In this document: piece after piece, positions 1-10,912 of the stretch
How the letters are laid out: each line of letters begins with the position of its first letter
How positions within the stretch are numbered: the first letter of the stretch is position 1
From: Sycon ciliatum
Taxonomy: Eukaryota; Porifera; Calcarea; Leucosolenida; Sycettidae
Length of the DNA: 64,000 nucleotides
Reading direction: 5' to 3'
NCBI RefSeq assembly: GCF_964019385.1
Contig: NC_088653.1
Location: forward strand, 9,042,290-9,106,289
Position numbers and translations under genes: made by a program
Notes under the pieces: model-generated
What the model saw: only the letters and a program-made list of their open reading frames with translations
The model's database searches: none
Told to the model about the DNA's origin: nothing

Positions 1-92
1 CTGGCGCTAGCCAGGGTCCACACAGCTTCTAAGCTCTCTCGATTATTGAGACTCTTTGTAGTTCTCTCGCAGCCATTTACAGCACGACAAAC

Positions 93-1198
93 ATGTTGTT
101 TACCTCTGAAGCATGTCGTATGAAAGTGTCGGACTTCCGGGCCGAGCTGGAAGGCCGTGGGCTCAATTCGAGCGGAACAAACCCAACGCTACTTGCCCGT
201 TTGCTGCTCAGTATCGAGGACACGTCAAGCACGGGAACCTCTAGTCCCGTCGGCCACGGCATCCTTGCAGCGCGCGCCAGAGCAGGAACAAGAGCAGGAT
301 CTGGAGAGTGTTGCAGCAGCCTCTCCGAGTCCTCTGGTCCAAGACCGGAGTAGGAATGTCGATTTGTACCAGATTGTGCGGCAGGAAGTACACTCCGCCG
401 TCAATGTTGCCTTGTCGGAGGCCATCTCTCCAATGCTGGCCACCAGTTCTGCCCCTGGATCTGGAACTCAACCTTCGGCGGAGTCTTCGAACCCTGGTAA
501 TCTCGCCATTCCCCAGACTTTACGAGAGAAAATAATGAAGGGTGACTTTGTACATTTCACCCAGCTGCTGCACGATGCCATGGCAACCTCGTATTCTGCT
601 CCACGCCAGCTTCAGTTGCAGTTCAGCAGTGGCGGCAAGTCTTTGGAGGTGGTGGAAGGTGACGCTACCCAGCCCACTCGTCGACGTATTCACGACTTGT
701 CGACATGGCTGGAGGCATGGACTCTCTTTATGACTGTCGTGTGGTCTGCCAACCTGTCCCGCCTACAGGAGATGCTCTCATACCAAGCTACCATTGTTGC
801 TGTAGGCTTGGCTGTAGTACTACAACCAGTTTTTCTCTGCCATTGCTGGTCAGGCAGGCAAGCGCTTCGACGTCATCGACATTAATCTGAGGCAAATGCC
901 AGTGACAAGCCGATCAAGACCCACATGTGAGTCATGCCGCCTCGTACATCCCGCAGGCAGCCAGTGTACCTTTCGTCCCCAACGTAGCAACCAGCAATCC
1001 TTCAACGGAGTCCGTACGGTGTCTAATGACCAACCAATCTGCCGCAACTTTAATGCTGGGCGTTGCAGTCTGGGCATGTGCAAGTACGCCCATGTCTGTA
1101 TGTCGGTTCCAAGTGCGGTAGGCGCCAGCAACTCTGCTGCTTTGGCTGCAAGCTACCGCGATTGTAAATATTTCTTCCTGCACTTCAAGTTCTACTGA
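93..1198 (+). pseudogene. DIRS-like retrotransposon gag (SAP-like plus CCCH zinc finger), frameshifted
   Basis: The reading frame is split over three phases (about 93-350, 157-885 and 896-1198), so this is a broken copy. The N-terminus holds a SAP-like DNA-binding helix pair (MKVSDFRAELEGRGLNSSG, then a leucine-rich LLARLLLSIED). The middle contains a helical segment ending in RRIHDLSTWLEAW. The C-terminal frame carries a CCCH-type finger at 1040-1099 (CRNFNAGRCSLGMCKYAH). The order SAP-like, helical body, CCCH finger followed by RT and RNase H is what I expect of DIRS-group gag proteins that bind element RNA. A related gag lies on the - strand at 7,000-7,620 and 23,100-24,290 (compare KVHDIATWLKA). 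The window starts at or near its 5' end. Confidence 0.6.
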
Positions 1199-1559
1199 CT
1201 TCACAAGCGCATGTACTGCTGTCCACACACCTCTCTCTCTGTTTCTCGCTTCAAACTACTGCTCCGTAGCCACCCTGACAGTTCATTGGCTTCGTATGTT
1301 ATTAACAACCTCCGCTGCGGCTTTGACATTGGCTTTACCGGCAACTGCATAACTAACCAGCACTTGTCAAACCTCTCATCAGCACACAGCTCACTGGTTC
1401 CTGCAATGCTGGCTACATGGCTGGCCCGTTTGATTCACCCACATTCCCATTTATGTACTGCTCTGGCATTGGCGTCGTTCCAAAAATGAATGGCAAGCTA
1501 CACTTGATACACCACCTGTCCAGCCCTGCTGGCTCCAGCGTTAACGGCCGGCGAGCATT

Positions 1560-2003
1560 TCTCTTCGCAGTACATCAGCAATGATGAAGCCATTAACATC
1601 AATATGTCCTCCCTGTCTCCTGTCCACCTCTATAAACTTGATGTGAAGAGCGCTTTTCGCAACAATACCTAATTGGCATCTCCTTGGTGTCCTGTGGCAG
1701 GGGAAGTACAACTACGACCGTGTCTTGCCATTTGGGCTCCGCTCTAGCCCGGCGGCATTTGATGCTGTGGCAAACACCATCGAAAGGATAATGCACCACA
1801 AATTCTCCATTCCTAATTTGTTGCATTTCCTGGACGACTACTTATGCGTGACCGCGGGCCGAGCAGTGGCGACTCGGCAGCTGGCTATTCTCCTCCGTGA
1901 GTGGTCATACCTCGGAGTCCCGCTCACACCTGCAAAGGTGGAAGGCCCGTCTCGTATCCTGACATTCATGAGCATCATGGATTGTGAGAAGATGGAAGCC
2001 TGA
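1560..2003 (+). pseudogene. DIRS-like reverse transcriptase fragment
   Basis: RT motif A (YKLDVKSAFR) is readable at 1631-1660. It is followed after a frameshift and stop by the conserved block MPFGLRSSPAAFDAVAN (from 1725) and the catalytic FLDD box at 1827-1838 (LLHFLDDYLCV). The MPFGL/SSP and FLDDYL spellings are typical of DIRS/PAT/Ngaro-group RT rather than Ty3/gypsy. A frameshift near 1670 and a stop at 2001 disable it. The 5' half of the RT (finger region) is missing or too decayed to see between 1200 and 1560. No tyrosine recombinase or methyltransferase domain was found in the window, so the element is incomplete. Confidence 0.6.
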
Positions 2004-2269
2004 CACCTGACGACAATTGGGCTGACATCAAGCGCCTATTGACTCCAGCGAGCATCAACCTCACCATGTGCCAGCGCGGACTCGAATCTCTTCTGGGGAA
2101 ACTCTCCTTCGCTGCAGGAGTCATCGTTACCGGCCGGATATTTGTGCGGCGCCTGTAGTCTATTTACAGTCACAACCAGCAGCCTCACTACCGCATCAGT
2201 CTGACTACCGAGTGCCAGGAAGATATTCAATGGTGGCTTAGGCTCCTGGAATAATGGAACAGAAAGTCA

Positions 2270-2716
2270 TTATTGCTGTTCCCAGATGAGACACCATCTC
2301 GAGACTTGGAGCTGTTCACTGATGCCAGCGGCACACTGGGTTGGGGCGCATTCTACAGCAGCCGCTGGCTTCAAGGGACCTGGTTGCCTGCGAAACTCGC
2401 TCACAACATTGAGTTGAAGGAGCACTACGGTTTGGTCACAGCTTGCTGCACCTGGGGCAAGGAATGGTGCCAGCTTCGTATAACAATGCACTGTGACAAC
2501 AAGGCTGTGGTTGATTGCATCCGCTCCGCCACATTCATGTCACCGCCAGTGAGGACCCTGCTCAGGGAGCTGTTCTTTGTGTGCGCCCGCTTCAAATTCA
2601 CCATCACTGCTGCTCACGTTGCTGGCCAGTCTAACTGCATTGCCGATTTGCTGCCTCGTTTCCGCATGGAGGAATTCCGGGGTGTCGCCGTAGCTGCTCA
2701 AGCACAACCAGACTGA
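2270..2716 (+). CDS. DIRS-like RNase H domain (copy 1)
   Basis: An uninterrupted 147-codon frame covers a complete RNase H domain: LELFTDASGTLGWGAF with the first catalytic Asp, the ELKEHYGLVTA helix with the expected Glu, MHCDNKAVVDC with the second Asp, and TAAHVAGQSNCIADLLPR near the end, which supplies the His/Asp region. The domain removes the RNA strand during reverse transcription. It follows the RT fragment in another phase, so the polyprotein is broken although this domain reads cleanly. The same domain recurs at 17,594-18,070 with stops, and as short pieces at 6,003-6,130 and 21,911-22,050. Confidence 0.65.
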   Translation, partial: LLLFPDETPSRDLELFTDASGTLGWGAFYSSRWLQGTWLPAKLAHNIELKEHYGLVTACCTWGKEWCQLRITMHCDNKAVVDCIRSATFMSPPVRTLLRELFFVCARFKFTITAAHVAGQSNCIADLLPRFRMEEFRGVAVAAQAQPD

Positions 2717-3660
2717 GCAGTGCTGCCATTCCAGTCGATGTAGTAAGGCCTTGACATACAGGTACCGATTGCCATTGCAAATTTGCTGTGCTGAGAACCT
2801 GCGTTGGATTTTATCCATCTGCATGCCTCCGTTTATCCCCCTCATGCCTTAACCCTTTGCATGCTGGGCCCCTTTTCTCCAATAGGCCGGCTGTCCAGCG
2901 CACTGACTCTCTTGGTGAAGTTTGCGCGCAGGTCCGAAAGAAATTTATTCTCATTTAACTCCACCTTGACAGATTTTATCATCCTGGGCTTGTTGGAAAG
3001 ATCAGGACCAAGCGAATACATCAAGGTAGCCCTCAGCGACATAGACACACCAGAGCCACTTCCACCTCCTCTCCAAACCACTCCACCATGCCTCGGAACT
3101 GCACAACAACTCAATTTCACGTTCTTGGTCGGCATCTTGCCAAAATTCAACCGATTTTCACAATTCAAACTGCATGGCGAAGCTGAGATCCCAGGGCTTC
3201 ATTTGATGCTTATCAAGCATGCGACGTGCCATACATAGACACTTAGTCACTTCCACCTCCTCTCCAAACTACTCCACCATCCCTCGGAACGCCACAACAA
3301 CTCAATTTCACGTTCTTGTTCGCCATCTTGCCAAATTCAACCGAGTTTCACGATTCAAACTGCACTGCGAAGCAGAGATCCCAGCGCTTCATTTGATGCC
3401 TATCAAGCATGAGATGTGCCAAAGGGAAATCCCCCAGTACGCTCCAATAAATTGAAGTCATGAACAAAAAATTCTTGTTCGCTCTGTGGCGTGATTTCCA
3501 TGTTCATCTTGTCACCGCTCAGTGAATCTTTATCCTATCGTGAAGAACGTTATTATCACCGGAAAGATGAGCTCAAGACCTTTCCAACGGTTTATTGATT
3601 GTTGCTATGTGTTTATGTCTCACGGAGTTACGATAGTTTGTACACTGGTCTAAGCACTGC
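2717..3660 (+). repeat. DIRS 3' noncoding repeat with internal duplication (copy A)
   Basis: This non-coding stretch follows the RNase H and recurs at 18,071-18,975, and in shorter form at 6,131-6,815 and 22,040-22,715. It contains an internal duplication: a segment of about 190 bp with ccacttccacctcctctcc and aacaactcaatttcacgttc occurs at 3,057-3,236 and 3,247-3,430, whereas the 6.1 and 22.0 kb copies have one unit. A TTAACCCTTTG start at 2,849 resembles the piggyBac-like MITE terminus at 58,330. Short ORFs here are not conserved as protein and I do not call a gene. Confidence 0.6.
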
Positions 3661-3700
3661 AATATAATGCGCGAATTTTCATAGTTTCAGAGCGCATATA

Positions 3701-3797
3701 CCGTAAAGTCGCGGATAAAAGCCGGGTTTGCGTCCAAGCACATCGTGGATAGAAGCCTGAACATCAAACGGGCCAAATGCATATAAGCCTGTCTGTA
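3701..3797. mobile_element. Truncated TA-flanked MITE (copy A)
   Basis: Left end CCGTAAAGTCGCGGATAAAA after a TA dinucleotide, matching the full element at 19,022-19,347. The right half is absent: the sequence jumps at about 3,797 to protease-coding sequence that in copy B lies near 19,660. Copy A therefore has a deletion of roughly half a kilobase here. Confidence 0.55.
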
Positions 3798-5215
3798 CCC
3801 AGGATGCGGTGAACACTTTCCGCAAACATTTGTTTCCAAGGTAGTGTGAAACATTCAGTTAATCTCTACCCAAAAAGGAGGGACCGTCGTTTTCAACCAC
3901 CCGTATTAGGACATTCTCGGTATTCTTGGCAATCGTAACTGACATTGTAGTTTCCCCAATACATTCGATCTTAGTACCGGAAAACCCTTTTAGCAGAACC
4001 GTTGATTTCTGCAATGTACGCTTATCACCACCACATTTTTGAAATCACTTTTCGTCAAAAATGACACATCGCTGCCTGTGTCTAATTCCATTTCGACCAC
4101 TAAGGGCCCGGTCACACATGCACTCGAAAGTAGCGTATACGCTGAAGCGAGGTCGCAGGAGCGAAAAATGGCATGGCAACGGCGAAAAGCGGAACTTCCG
4201 CTTCAGCGGAAACTCCAATCCGCTTCCTCCAAAATTTTCGAAGCGAGACTGTCGCTTCTGCGGATTCGCTTCAGCGGAAAACACCACGGTCTGCTGTATA
4301 TGGACTTGCAACGAGAAATTTGTATGCGTATGATGTCCATGCAACAAAAATGCGTGCAAGATAGTCATTGACCTCGTCTATTCTCCGTACCGTATGCACC
4401 ACAGTCTCATGTTCCTCCAAAGTAGGAGTTGTGCCCTGTTTGTATGTGTGACCACACACACGTGGTTTCGCTGGAGCGACACCAGGCTCGCTGCCGCCGA
4501 ACCTCGTCGCCGAAGCGAATCCCAGTGCATGTGTGACCGGGCCCTAAACCATTCATAGTGACCGGTACAAACAGTGGACCATTAGAACCCTTTTCAGTAG
4601 ACTGAGATACATTGCACACGTGAAACAACGGTACACTCTCACCAGTATCATCATCATCATCGTACGTCGTGTCGTCATCCAACTGATGGGTATCTTGTTG
4701 GCGTTTCTTCGACCGGAAAACGCACTCGAGATGCCCCATGCTCTTGCAGGAACGGCACTTCGTCGACTTGTGGGTACACCCGTCTGCCAAGTGACTCTCT
4801 GAACCACACCGGTAAAACGTTTTCTTTACACCAGACATGCCATGAATTGTCGACCTTGCTGGTGTGCGGTTTCGAGTACAAGTTGGAGTAGAGGTACGCC
4901 TCGACCTCGAGTCTGACGACTTGACAGCATTTAGAGACGTAGTGCCAGGACTCATCTCTGCAGCAAACTTTGCCGCACTCTTCTCACTCAGAGTAATCTT
5001 ACTGATTTTCTGAAATGTGTCGCCATCTCCGTCTGGCTTCTCCAGAATCAATCGTTGCACTGCAACACTCCGCAAACCACTGATGAACTGGTCCGATAGG
5101 GCTGTATCAAAATGGCTCTCACACTTGCAGTCTCCAGCACTGCACTGCAGTCGATGCGAAAAGTCAGTTACTGACTCGGTCGGAAGTTGATTACAGTTCC
5201 TGAAAGCGTAAAAGC
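3798..5215 (-). pseudogene. Ty3/gypsy gag-protease remnant (copy A)
   Basis: On the - strand this holds gag with two zinc knuckles (CYRCGSESHSADGC-type and C-SCKSMGHLECV) at about 4,730-4,850, an Asp-rich linker, then the retropepsin region at 3,800-4,100. It is a near-identical sister of the longer 19,500-20,749 copy. Differences disable it: a 441-bp MITE (4,104-4,544) sits inside the protease, the first CCHC has C replaced (TFYRCGSES), and the upstream gag is cut near 5,215 by a deletion relative to copy B. Gag would package RNA and the protease would cut the polyprotein. No RT is attached. Confidence 0.6.
4104..4544. mobile_element. PIF/Harbinger-type MITE
   Basis: Inverted termini GGGCCCGGTCACACATGCACT and its complement (AGTGCATGTGTGACCGGGCCC) bound a 441-bp insert, flanked by a 3-bp TAA duplication (4,101-4,103 and 4,545-4,547). 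The empty site is visible in copy B near 19,970, where the sequence runs straight through. A 3-bp TWA target and GGGCC ends are the signature of PIF/Harbinger. No transposase is inside, so it is non-autonomous. Confidence 0.8.
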
Positions 5216-6002
5216 GTGCGTCACGTCACCAAGAGGAAAGACCATGTTTTTCTTACGCATACGCATTAGGCTGTCGAAGTGCTTACGTCACACTGCCTGA
5301 AAACTCGTACTTACACGTCGTTACAAGGCCAAGTGGTGACAAACAAAAGTCACGTCACCTGCACTTGTCGTGTTTCCGGCGGTCACGGCATCACTTTGAC
5401 AGGGGCGCGATGGTGCAAGATCGCGACTTCAATTTTTGTTTTACTAAGAAGTTTCTCATTCGCTCTCTAGCCATCATGCAGTGTTTTCCTGCTCAGTGTT
5501 CACCAGCACCTGAGAGATAGGAGTTCTGGTTTTCGCTTGCCGCTGGACAAGGAAACAAATCCGGAGTTGGTAGGTCTCAGAACTGAAAGAAATCAGCAAT
5601 CGCTGCGATAGAAATAACGGAGACACCCATCATTGCTTCTTGGCCGGCGACTACATGTAAAGCCGGATGACAGTACAGGCACAGCAGTGGCCAATCAAAA
5701 AATCAGCTACAGCTTCTCCTTCTTGCTAAAGCGAAAACTACAAGCTCGGCGACAAGTAGCAGTTAATTTGAAATAAAATAATCTCGTTCGCGCTCCTCGG
5801 TCAAAAATGATGCTGTAGCTGTGTTCATTGCATGCTGCTGGCACTGTCCACACGACAAGTGCCGATTTCGCGACTTTTGTTTGTCACCACTTGGCACAGT
5901 AACTACGCGTTGTCAAGAAGCTGTGACGTCAGACTTCAACGGCCCATATGACATGTGAACATGTAGTCATCATATAATAACTACACTACATAGCAGGAGC
6001 AC
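5216..6002. repeat. Non-coding repeat shared with copy B (21,130-21,910)
   Basis: About 780 bp nearly identical to 21,135-21,910. No conserved protein reading was seen. It links the gypsy gag remnant to the second DIRS RNase H piece, so the junctions of copies A and B are the same and the block moved or duplicated as a unit. Confidence 0.6.
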
Positions 6003-6860
6003 TTTGTGTTGGTCACAGCTTGCTGCCCCTGGGGCAAGGAATGGTGCCAGCTTCGTATCTCGATGCACTGTGACAAGGCTGTGGTAGATTGCATCCGCTC
6101 CGCCACATTCATGTCACCGCCAGTGATGACCCTTCTCAGAACCTGCGTTGGATTTTATCCATCTGCATGCCTACATTTATCCACCTCGTGCCTTAACCTT
6201 TTCCATGCTGAGCCCCTTTTCTCCAATAGGCCGGCTGTCCAGCGCACTGACTCTCCTGGTGAAGTTTGAGCGCAAAGCTCCGAAAGAAATTTATTCTCAT
6301 TTTACTCCACCTCGACGGATTTTCATCATCCTGGGCTCGTTGGAAAGATCAGGACCAAGCGATTACATCATGGTAGCCATCGGCGACATAGACACACCAG
6401 GACCATTTGCACCTCCTCTCCAAACTACTCCACAGTCCCTCGGAACGCCACAACAACTCAATTTCATGTTCTTGTTCGCCATCTTGCCAAATTCAACCAA
6501 GTTTCACGATTCAAACTGCACTGCGAAGCTGAGAACCCAGCGCTTCATTTGATGCCTATCAAGCATGAGACGTGCCAAAGGGAAATCCCCTTGTACGCTC
6601 CAAAAACACTGCGAAGTTATGAACAAAAAAATGCCCGTTCGGTCTGGGGAGTAATTTCCGTGTTCATCTTGGCACCGCTCAGTGAATCTTTATCCTACGG
6701 CGAAGAACAATATATCACCGGAAATATGAGCTCAAGATCTTTCCAACGGTTTAGTGACTGTTGCGGTGCATATGTGTCTCATGGAGTTACGATAGTTTGT
6801 ACACTGGTCTAAGCACTGCAACGTTATACGCGAATTTTCATAGGTCAGAGTGCATATATG
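6003..6860 (+). repeat. Second DIRS RNase H scrap and 3' repeat (copy A)
   Basis: Starts with a piece of RNase H (LVTACCPWGKEWCQLRI, CDKAVVDC) and joins directly to the DIRS 3' region, deleting the end of the RNase H. The same internal deletion is present at 21,911-22,780, so both derive from one deleted master. Confidence 0.6.
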
Positions 6861-6989
6861 CAGTCCTGGCTCGAAAAGGAATAATAACTTGTTCTTAGCT
6901 CTCGTGCATTGGTGGTGAACGCTTGCTGAGGTGTTGTGTACTGGTTTTCTGGGAACAGCTTCCTTCAACTAGCTGCTTAGCTGCTACTA

Positions 6990-7625
6990 TCGCTGTTTGA
7001 AATTGTGTACTATTGGTCGGCAAACAAACAAACAAACTGAGGGTACACAAACAGTTCAGCAGTGCAATGTGGGGCAGCAGCCGTGATAACAAACATGTAT
7101 GTGGTACAGGCCTCGAGCCAGGTAGCTATATCGTGAACCTTGCGACACACCTGCTTCGCGTCATCTCACTCAACGATATTTAGCTGGCTATCGCTATTCG
7201 GGCTATGCGCCAGCCGGATTGTTCGGGGGGTGGGGGTGGGATGGAAGATATCAGTAAACAAACTTGAAATATCTACGAACGTCCCTCGAAAGATACATTC
7301 TTGCACAGCCTTGGGCACAGCTGGTGCAGGTGGCTGAACGGGCGGGTTGCAAGAGCGTGGGCCTTGGGCGGGCGTAGCGGCGGCAGCAGTTGCATTGCCT
7401 TGGCCTTGCGTGAGGTGCAACATATAGTACTTTCAGCAATAGGGGCCGAAAAAGTCGACTGTACCTCGTCCCATACTAGAGCGCGGAGGTCCATTGAGCC
7501 CGCGTCACCTGACCTGGTCGAGGAGACATTTGTTCCAGTCGGGCTCCTGGGCTCGCGAGCCGTGTCCGCACTGTCATGTTGCTGGTTTTCGAGGCCAGAG
7601 CAGACCTCACTACCATGGGATAACT
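6990..7625 (-). pseudogene. DIRS-like gag remnant (copy A, - strand)
   Basis: Reading the - strand, ALVWDEVQSTFSAPIAES is followed by an Ala/Gln-rich linker and VPKAVQECIFRGTFVDISSL, then the helical KVHDIATWLKA stretch that matches the gag at 500-720. Several frames are needed, so it is a pseudogene. The zinc-finger C-terminus seen in copy B (23,103-23,444) is missing: sequence jumps at about 7,020, a deletion of about 760 bp. A caaacaaacaaac run at the junction suggests a slippage or microhomology origin. Confidence 0.55.
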
Positions 7626-8095
7626 ATGACAGCTGACGGTCTTGTAAAAATATAAATACTTTTATTTCCTTTCGGGTTCAAGCCGCACTGGTAAAGCTCG
7701 CCGCGGAGGGCTTGGCAAGTCATTGCCTTCACAGTGTCTACAGTTAGGTCAGGTATGCTGAAGAAATACAGTGTCGAGGTGACATTCGGGCTGACAGCAA
7801 TGTTACGAAAGGAAAAGGAAAACTAAAAAGAAACACTGCTGAAGCACGATCTGTTGTCTGCAGGAACACAATGGGGCAAGCAAGATGTGTTTTCTTTTCA
7901 GAAAGACACGCTGGGTGTCATTTGTAATTACGCAGCAAAGCAAAGCGCATAACGTCAGTCTTGATTGCAGTACAAAGCTAACGAGTACTAGCACAGCTTT
8001 TATGTAGTTACCCTATATTCTCAATATGCAGAAGACGTTACTTCAGTAACGTCTGGCGCTAGCCAGGGTCCACACAGCTTTAATTCCCTTTTTGT
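7626..8095. repeat. Non-coding repeat with palindromic CTGGCGCTAGCCAG motif
   Basis: Shared with 24,290-24,780. It contains ctggcgctagccagg at 8,053, which also opens the window (position 1) and recurs at 24,734. The motif is self-complementary (CTGGC/GCCAG arms) and marks a border shared by several repeat units. No gene seen. Confidence 0.45.
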
Positions 8096-8149
8096 GTGTT
8101 TGTGCCGTCGGCATGCCTGGCGCTATCTCGTGCCTGTCCCGTACCGTAC

Positions 8150-8440
8150 CATCAAAGACAGCTGGCCACAATATTCAAACAGGGCTATCAAATGCAAGAT
8201 CGTAATGTGAATCAACTTGGAAGAATGAGTAGATATGCGCAGTGTATCGGGGGGAATGCATGCAGGGCGATAGTGCGGTTTCGAATCCCAGGTCATGTTC
8301 TGAAAAAAAATAGGAGAAATGAAAAATGTATAACATCCCTATGCTTCTTTTGCTTAGGTCATCAAGGTGGTAGACGGTGTCGTATTACCCTCGAATGCAA
8401 AGAGAAAGTTTATTTCTTTCGCTCAGGGTCCTACCGTATG
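8150..8440 (+). repeat. tRNA-like SINE unit 1
   Basis: Holds an RNA polymerase III B-box-like element (ggtttcgaatcccagg near 8,277-8,292) preceded at tRNA-like spacing by an A-box-like gcgcagtgtatcgggg (8,237-8,252). An A-rich stretch and a common tail (aaggtggtagacggtg) follow. Further units with the same head lie at 10,097-10,385, 24,832-25,019 and 28,883-28,966. I infer a tRNA-derived SINE; it does not fold into a credible functional tRNA. Confidence 0.45.
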
Positions 8441-10096
8441 CTTTTTTGCCTAGCTCATCATGCATGCTATTCGAACAGATGGAACGTTTTGCAGTACAAT
8501 GATGTAGCGAATCAATTCGTCGTGGTATGGTTGGGAATTGTAGCCGTCATGGTGGATGTAAACACTATTTGCATACACAAGCTCGGGGAGCAAAAGTCTC
8601 CCTGTCCCAAACGCTGCACGTACCAACTAAATAACATGCACTTCACACGAGCTGACTTGCACGTGTGGCCCTTTTCACGAACCCAGAAAAAAAGATTCGT
8701 CTATTATAACGCATGTGTGAAGTCACTAGATTACACCCGCACCAGAGATGAAAGGCGATCGAGCTGTCGCGGAAGAAGCCTAGAAGGGCAAACGGAAAAG
8801 ATACCTGGCGCTATCCCGTGCCTGTCCCGTACCGTACCATCAACTGGGGCGTCACAGGTTTCTGTGAGTGGTATGACGGGGTAGGGGGTGTCCCCTGAGA
8901 AAAAAATAAGGATTTTTCGGCTAACAGGCCACGTTTTAGCACTCTACAGCCGCAAAGGAGGGTTCCCCTAGCACTTATTAGACAAACATACATACTCCAA
9001 AAACATACTTCTCATGGATTTTTGGGTATTTTCTGTACATTGTAGTTAGCCAAGCAAGGCAAAAGGAACCCATTGCCCTCGAAAAATCGCAAAATCCGAA
9101 GTACAAGTGTGCTGCCCGTTCTAGCACCAGCCGCTGTCCAAAAACGTATGTTATGTTCTGCACAAGTCCGCAGTGTCGCATGCACTATGTACACGGCCGG
9201 CCTGGACAGTCGCAAAGTAATACTTTGGTTGTTTTTAGAGAGAGAAGAAGATCCTTTTTTATTCGGTGGGATCGAAAGATCTGCCAGTGGACCGAAGAGC
9301 TACAACACTGGAAGCAGAAGAAAGGGCTTGCGGAATCTTCTCTGTCTTCGTGGCAACAGGACTTTAGTTTGCGAGAGACTTTCGTCCTGTCGTCGCAGAC
9401 GCAATTCTTGCTGCTGCTACCAAAAAACTCGGAGAACGAAACGATCGTAAATCGTTGGGTGAAGCGGGTCGTGTCGGTGAACAGCTGCAGAATATTTTGC
9501 CGCCGTGGAGCAGCAGTCCAAACACTTTTCTAGTTCGGAGAATGAAGCGTTTCCCTTTTCCATTGACAAGCGCGGCTTTCGCGGGTGTAATGCATTTTCG
9601 CATTAGCTTGCAGTAGATCGTCAGGAGCCAGAAGTACTAGGTAGGTGTCGTTGTGGAAAGAATATAATTATGTTGTACCTGACAAGTGACATACATGTAG
9701 TGTCTCTTGACCGTGCTGATCGCCATTTTAACACGGTAGATCTTGGACATTTTTAGTTCTGGACCCAGTGATCGCCGCCAGCTCAGCTCTGTTTCTGTCA
9801 AGTTTTCAGTGAATGCGTCCGTGAGGAATCCATCGTCTGGTTGGTCCTACCCATGACTCCAACCGCCTATCGTAATGGATAGTCGCCTGGAGTCTTGGGC
9901 AATAACTAACTGCTAGTGCTAGGCATCAAGTCTGTATGCTCCTCCTTGCAATGAAAGTAATTTGTTGCGATGTTTTGTACAAGTCCGAAGATCCTTGAAT
10001 TTTTTATTGCTTTTTCGATGAATTGGGCGGACTATCCTGGACGAAAAGTGGTACGACCATGGTGGTAGTGGTCGTGCCGTGTGTGACGCCCTTGAT
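8441..10096. repeat. Repeat interior shared with 26,200-28,880
   Basis: Nearly identical to copy B after removing the B-only 993-bp insertion. An open stretch at 9,073-9,600 matches the longer uninterrupted 169-codon frame at 27,900-28,409, but here it is broken by a stop (ctt tag ttt) and shifts. I do not recognise a protein family. 8,096-8,884 is open for 262 codons but overlaps the SINE unit and is not called as a gene. Confidence 0.45.
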
Positions 10097-10385
10097 CAAA
10101 GACAGCTGGCCACAATATTCAAATAGGGCTTTCAAATGCAAGATCATAACGTGAAGCAACTTGGAAGAATGAGTATGTAAGCGAAGTGTATCGGGGTAAT
10201 GCACACCGGACGATAATGCGGGTTCGAATCCTTGGTTATGTCTTAAAAAAATATAAAAAATACATAACACCTCTATACACAACATCTATACATAACATCT
10301 CTATGCTTTTTTGCCTAGGTCAGCAAGGTGGTAGACGGTGTTGTATTACCCTCGAATGCAAAGAGAAAGTTTATATAACCCAATA
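10097..10385 (+). repeat. tRNA-like SINE unit 2
   Basis: Contains an exact B-box consensus ggttcgaatcc at about 10,207-10,217, an upstream gcgaagtgtatcgggg and an A-rich linker, then the shared tail. This marks the right end of composite copy A. Confidence 0.5.
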
Positions 10386-10721
10386 AATTCTGCAATCACT
10401 TTTGCCTAACTCATATTCAAACTGATTGTATCGTTTGTGCAAAACAATGATGTAACCAATCAATGGAAAAAAATATGTCCATCAGTTCCAATAACATGCA
10501 TGATGAGCTAGGCAAAAAAAGCATGGTGTATGGCCCTGAGCTTCCAAGCTCTCTCGTTAATAATTCTTTTTTCAAACGGGTCCAAGTAACCCGCCTCCCC
10601 CCCCCCCCCCAGCCCCCCCCCCCCCCCAGTTTCGCTGACCTGCCTGAACCGGCACTGGAGCTGATACTACTCAAAGCCCATAACCAACTTAATTGAAGAC
10701 CAACCCATCTCAGATGCTAAG
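10386..10721. other. Intron-like spacer with C-rich tract
   Basis: No gene. 10,600-10,627 is a run of C broken by a single AG, so the - strand carries long G runs able to form G-quadruplexes. Confidence 0.4.
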
Positions 10722-10723
10722 TA

Positions 10724-10912
10724 CAGTAAAACCTGTAACTAAAGACCACCGTGACTAGCGACCAGCCTGGTACTAAAGACCACTTCGTCAGGCACGGAAG
10801 GTCTCACATTCATACATGGTTGGGTGGTGCAAACCTGTAATTAAGGACCACCTGCCACTAAAGACCACTTTCTCTGGCCCCAAGGGGTGGTTGTTAGTCA
10901 CAGGTTTCACTG
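10724..10912. mobile_element. Tc1/mariner-type MITE (189 bp)
   Basis: TA target sites at 10,722-10,723 and 10,913-10,914 flank inverted ends CAGTAAAACCTGTAACTAA and its near-complement (TTAGTCACAGGTTTCACTG). The interior contains two internal repeats of taaagaccac. It is too short to code for a transposase. Confidence 0.75.

Noticed and set aside
2804-3238. 144-codon ORF in DIRS 3' region
   Set aside because: Homologous copies at 6.1, 18.1 and 22.1 kb do not keep the frame over the same span; contains the internal duplication.
8096-8884. 262-codon open frame
   Set aside because: It runs through a tRNA-like SINE unit and its tail, is split in copy B, and has no protein-like conservation.
10160-10230. 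Functional tRNA gene
   Set aside because: B-box is good but no cloverleaf with acceptor stem could be drawn; better explained as SINE head.
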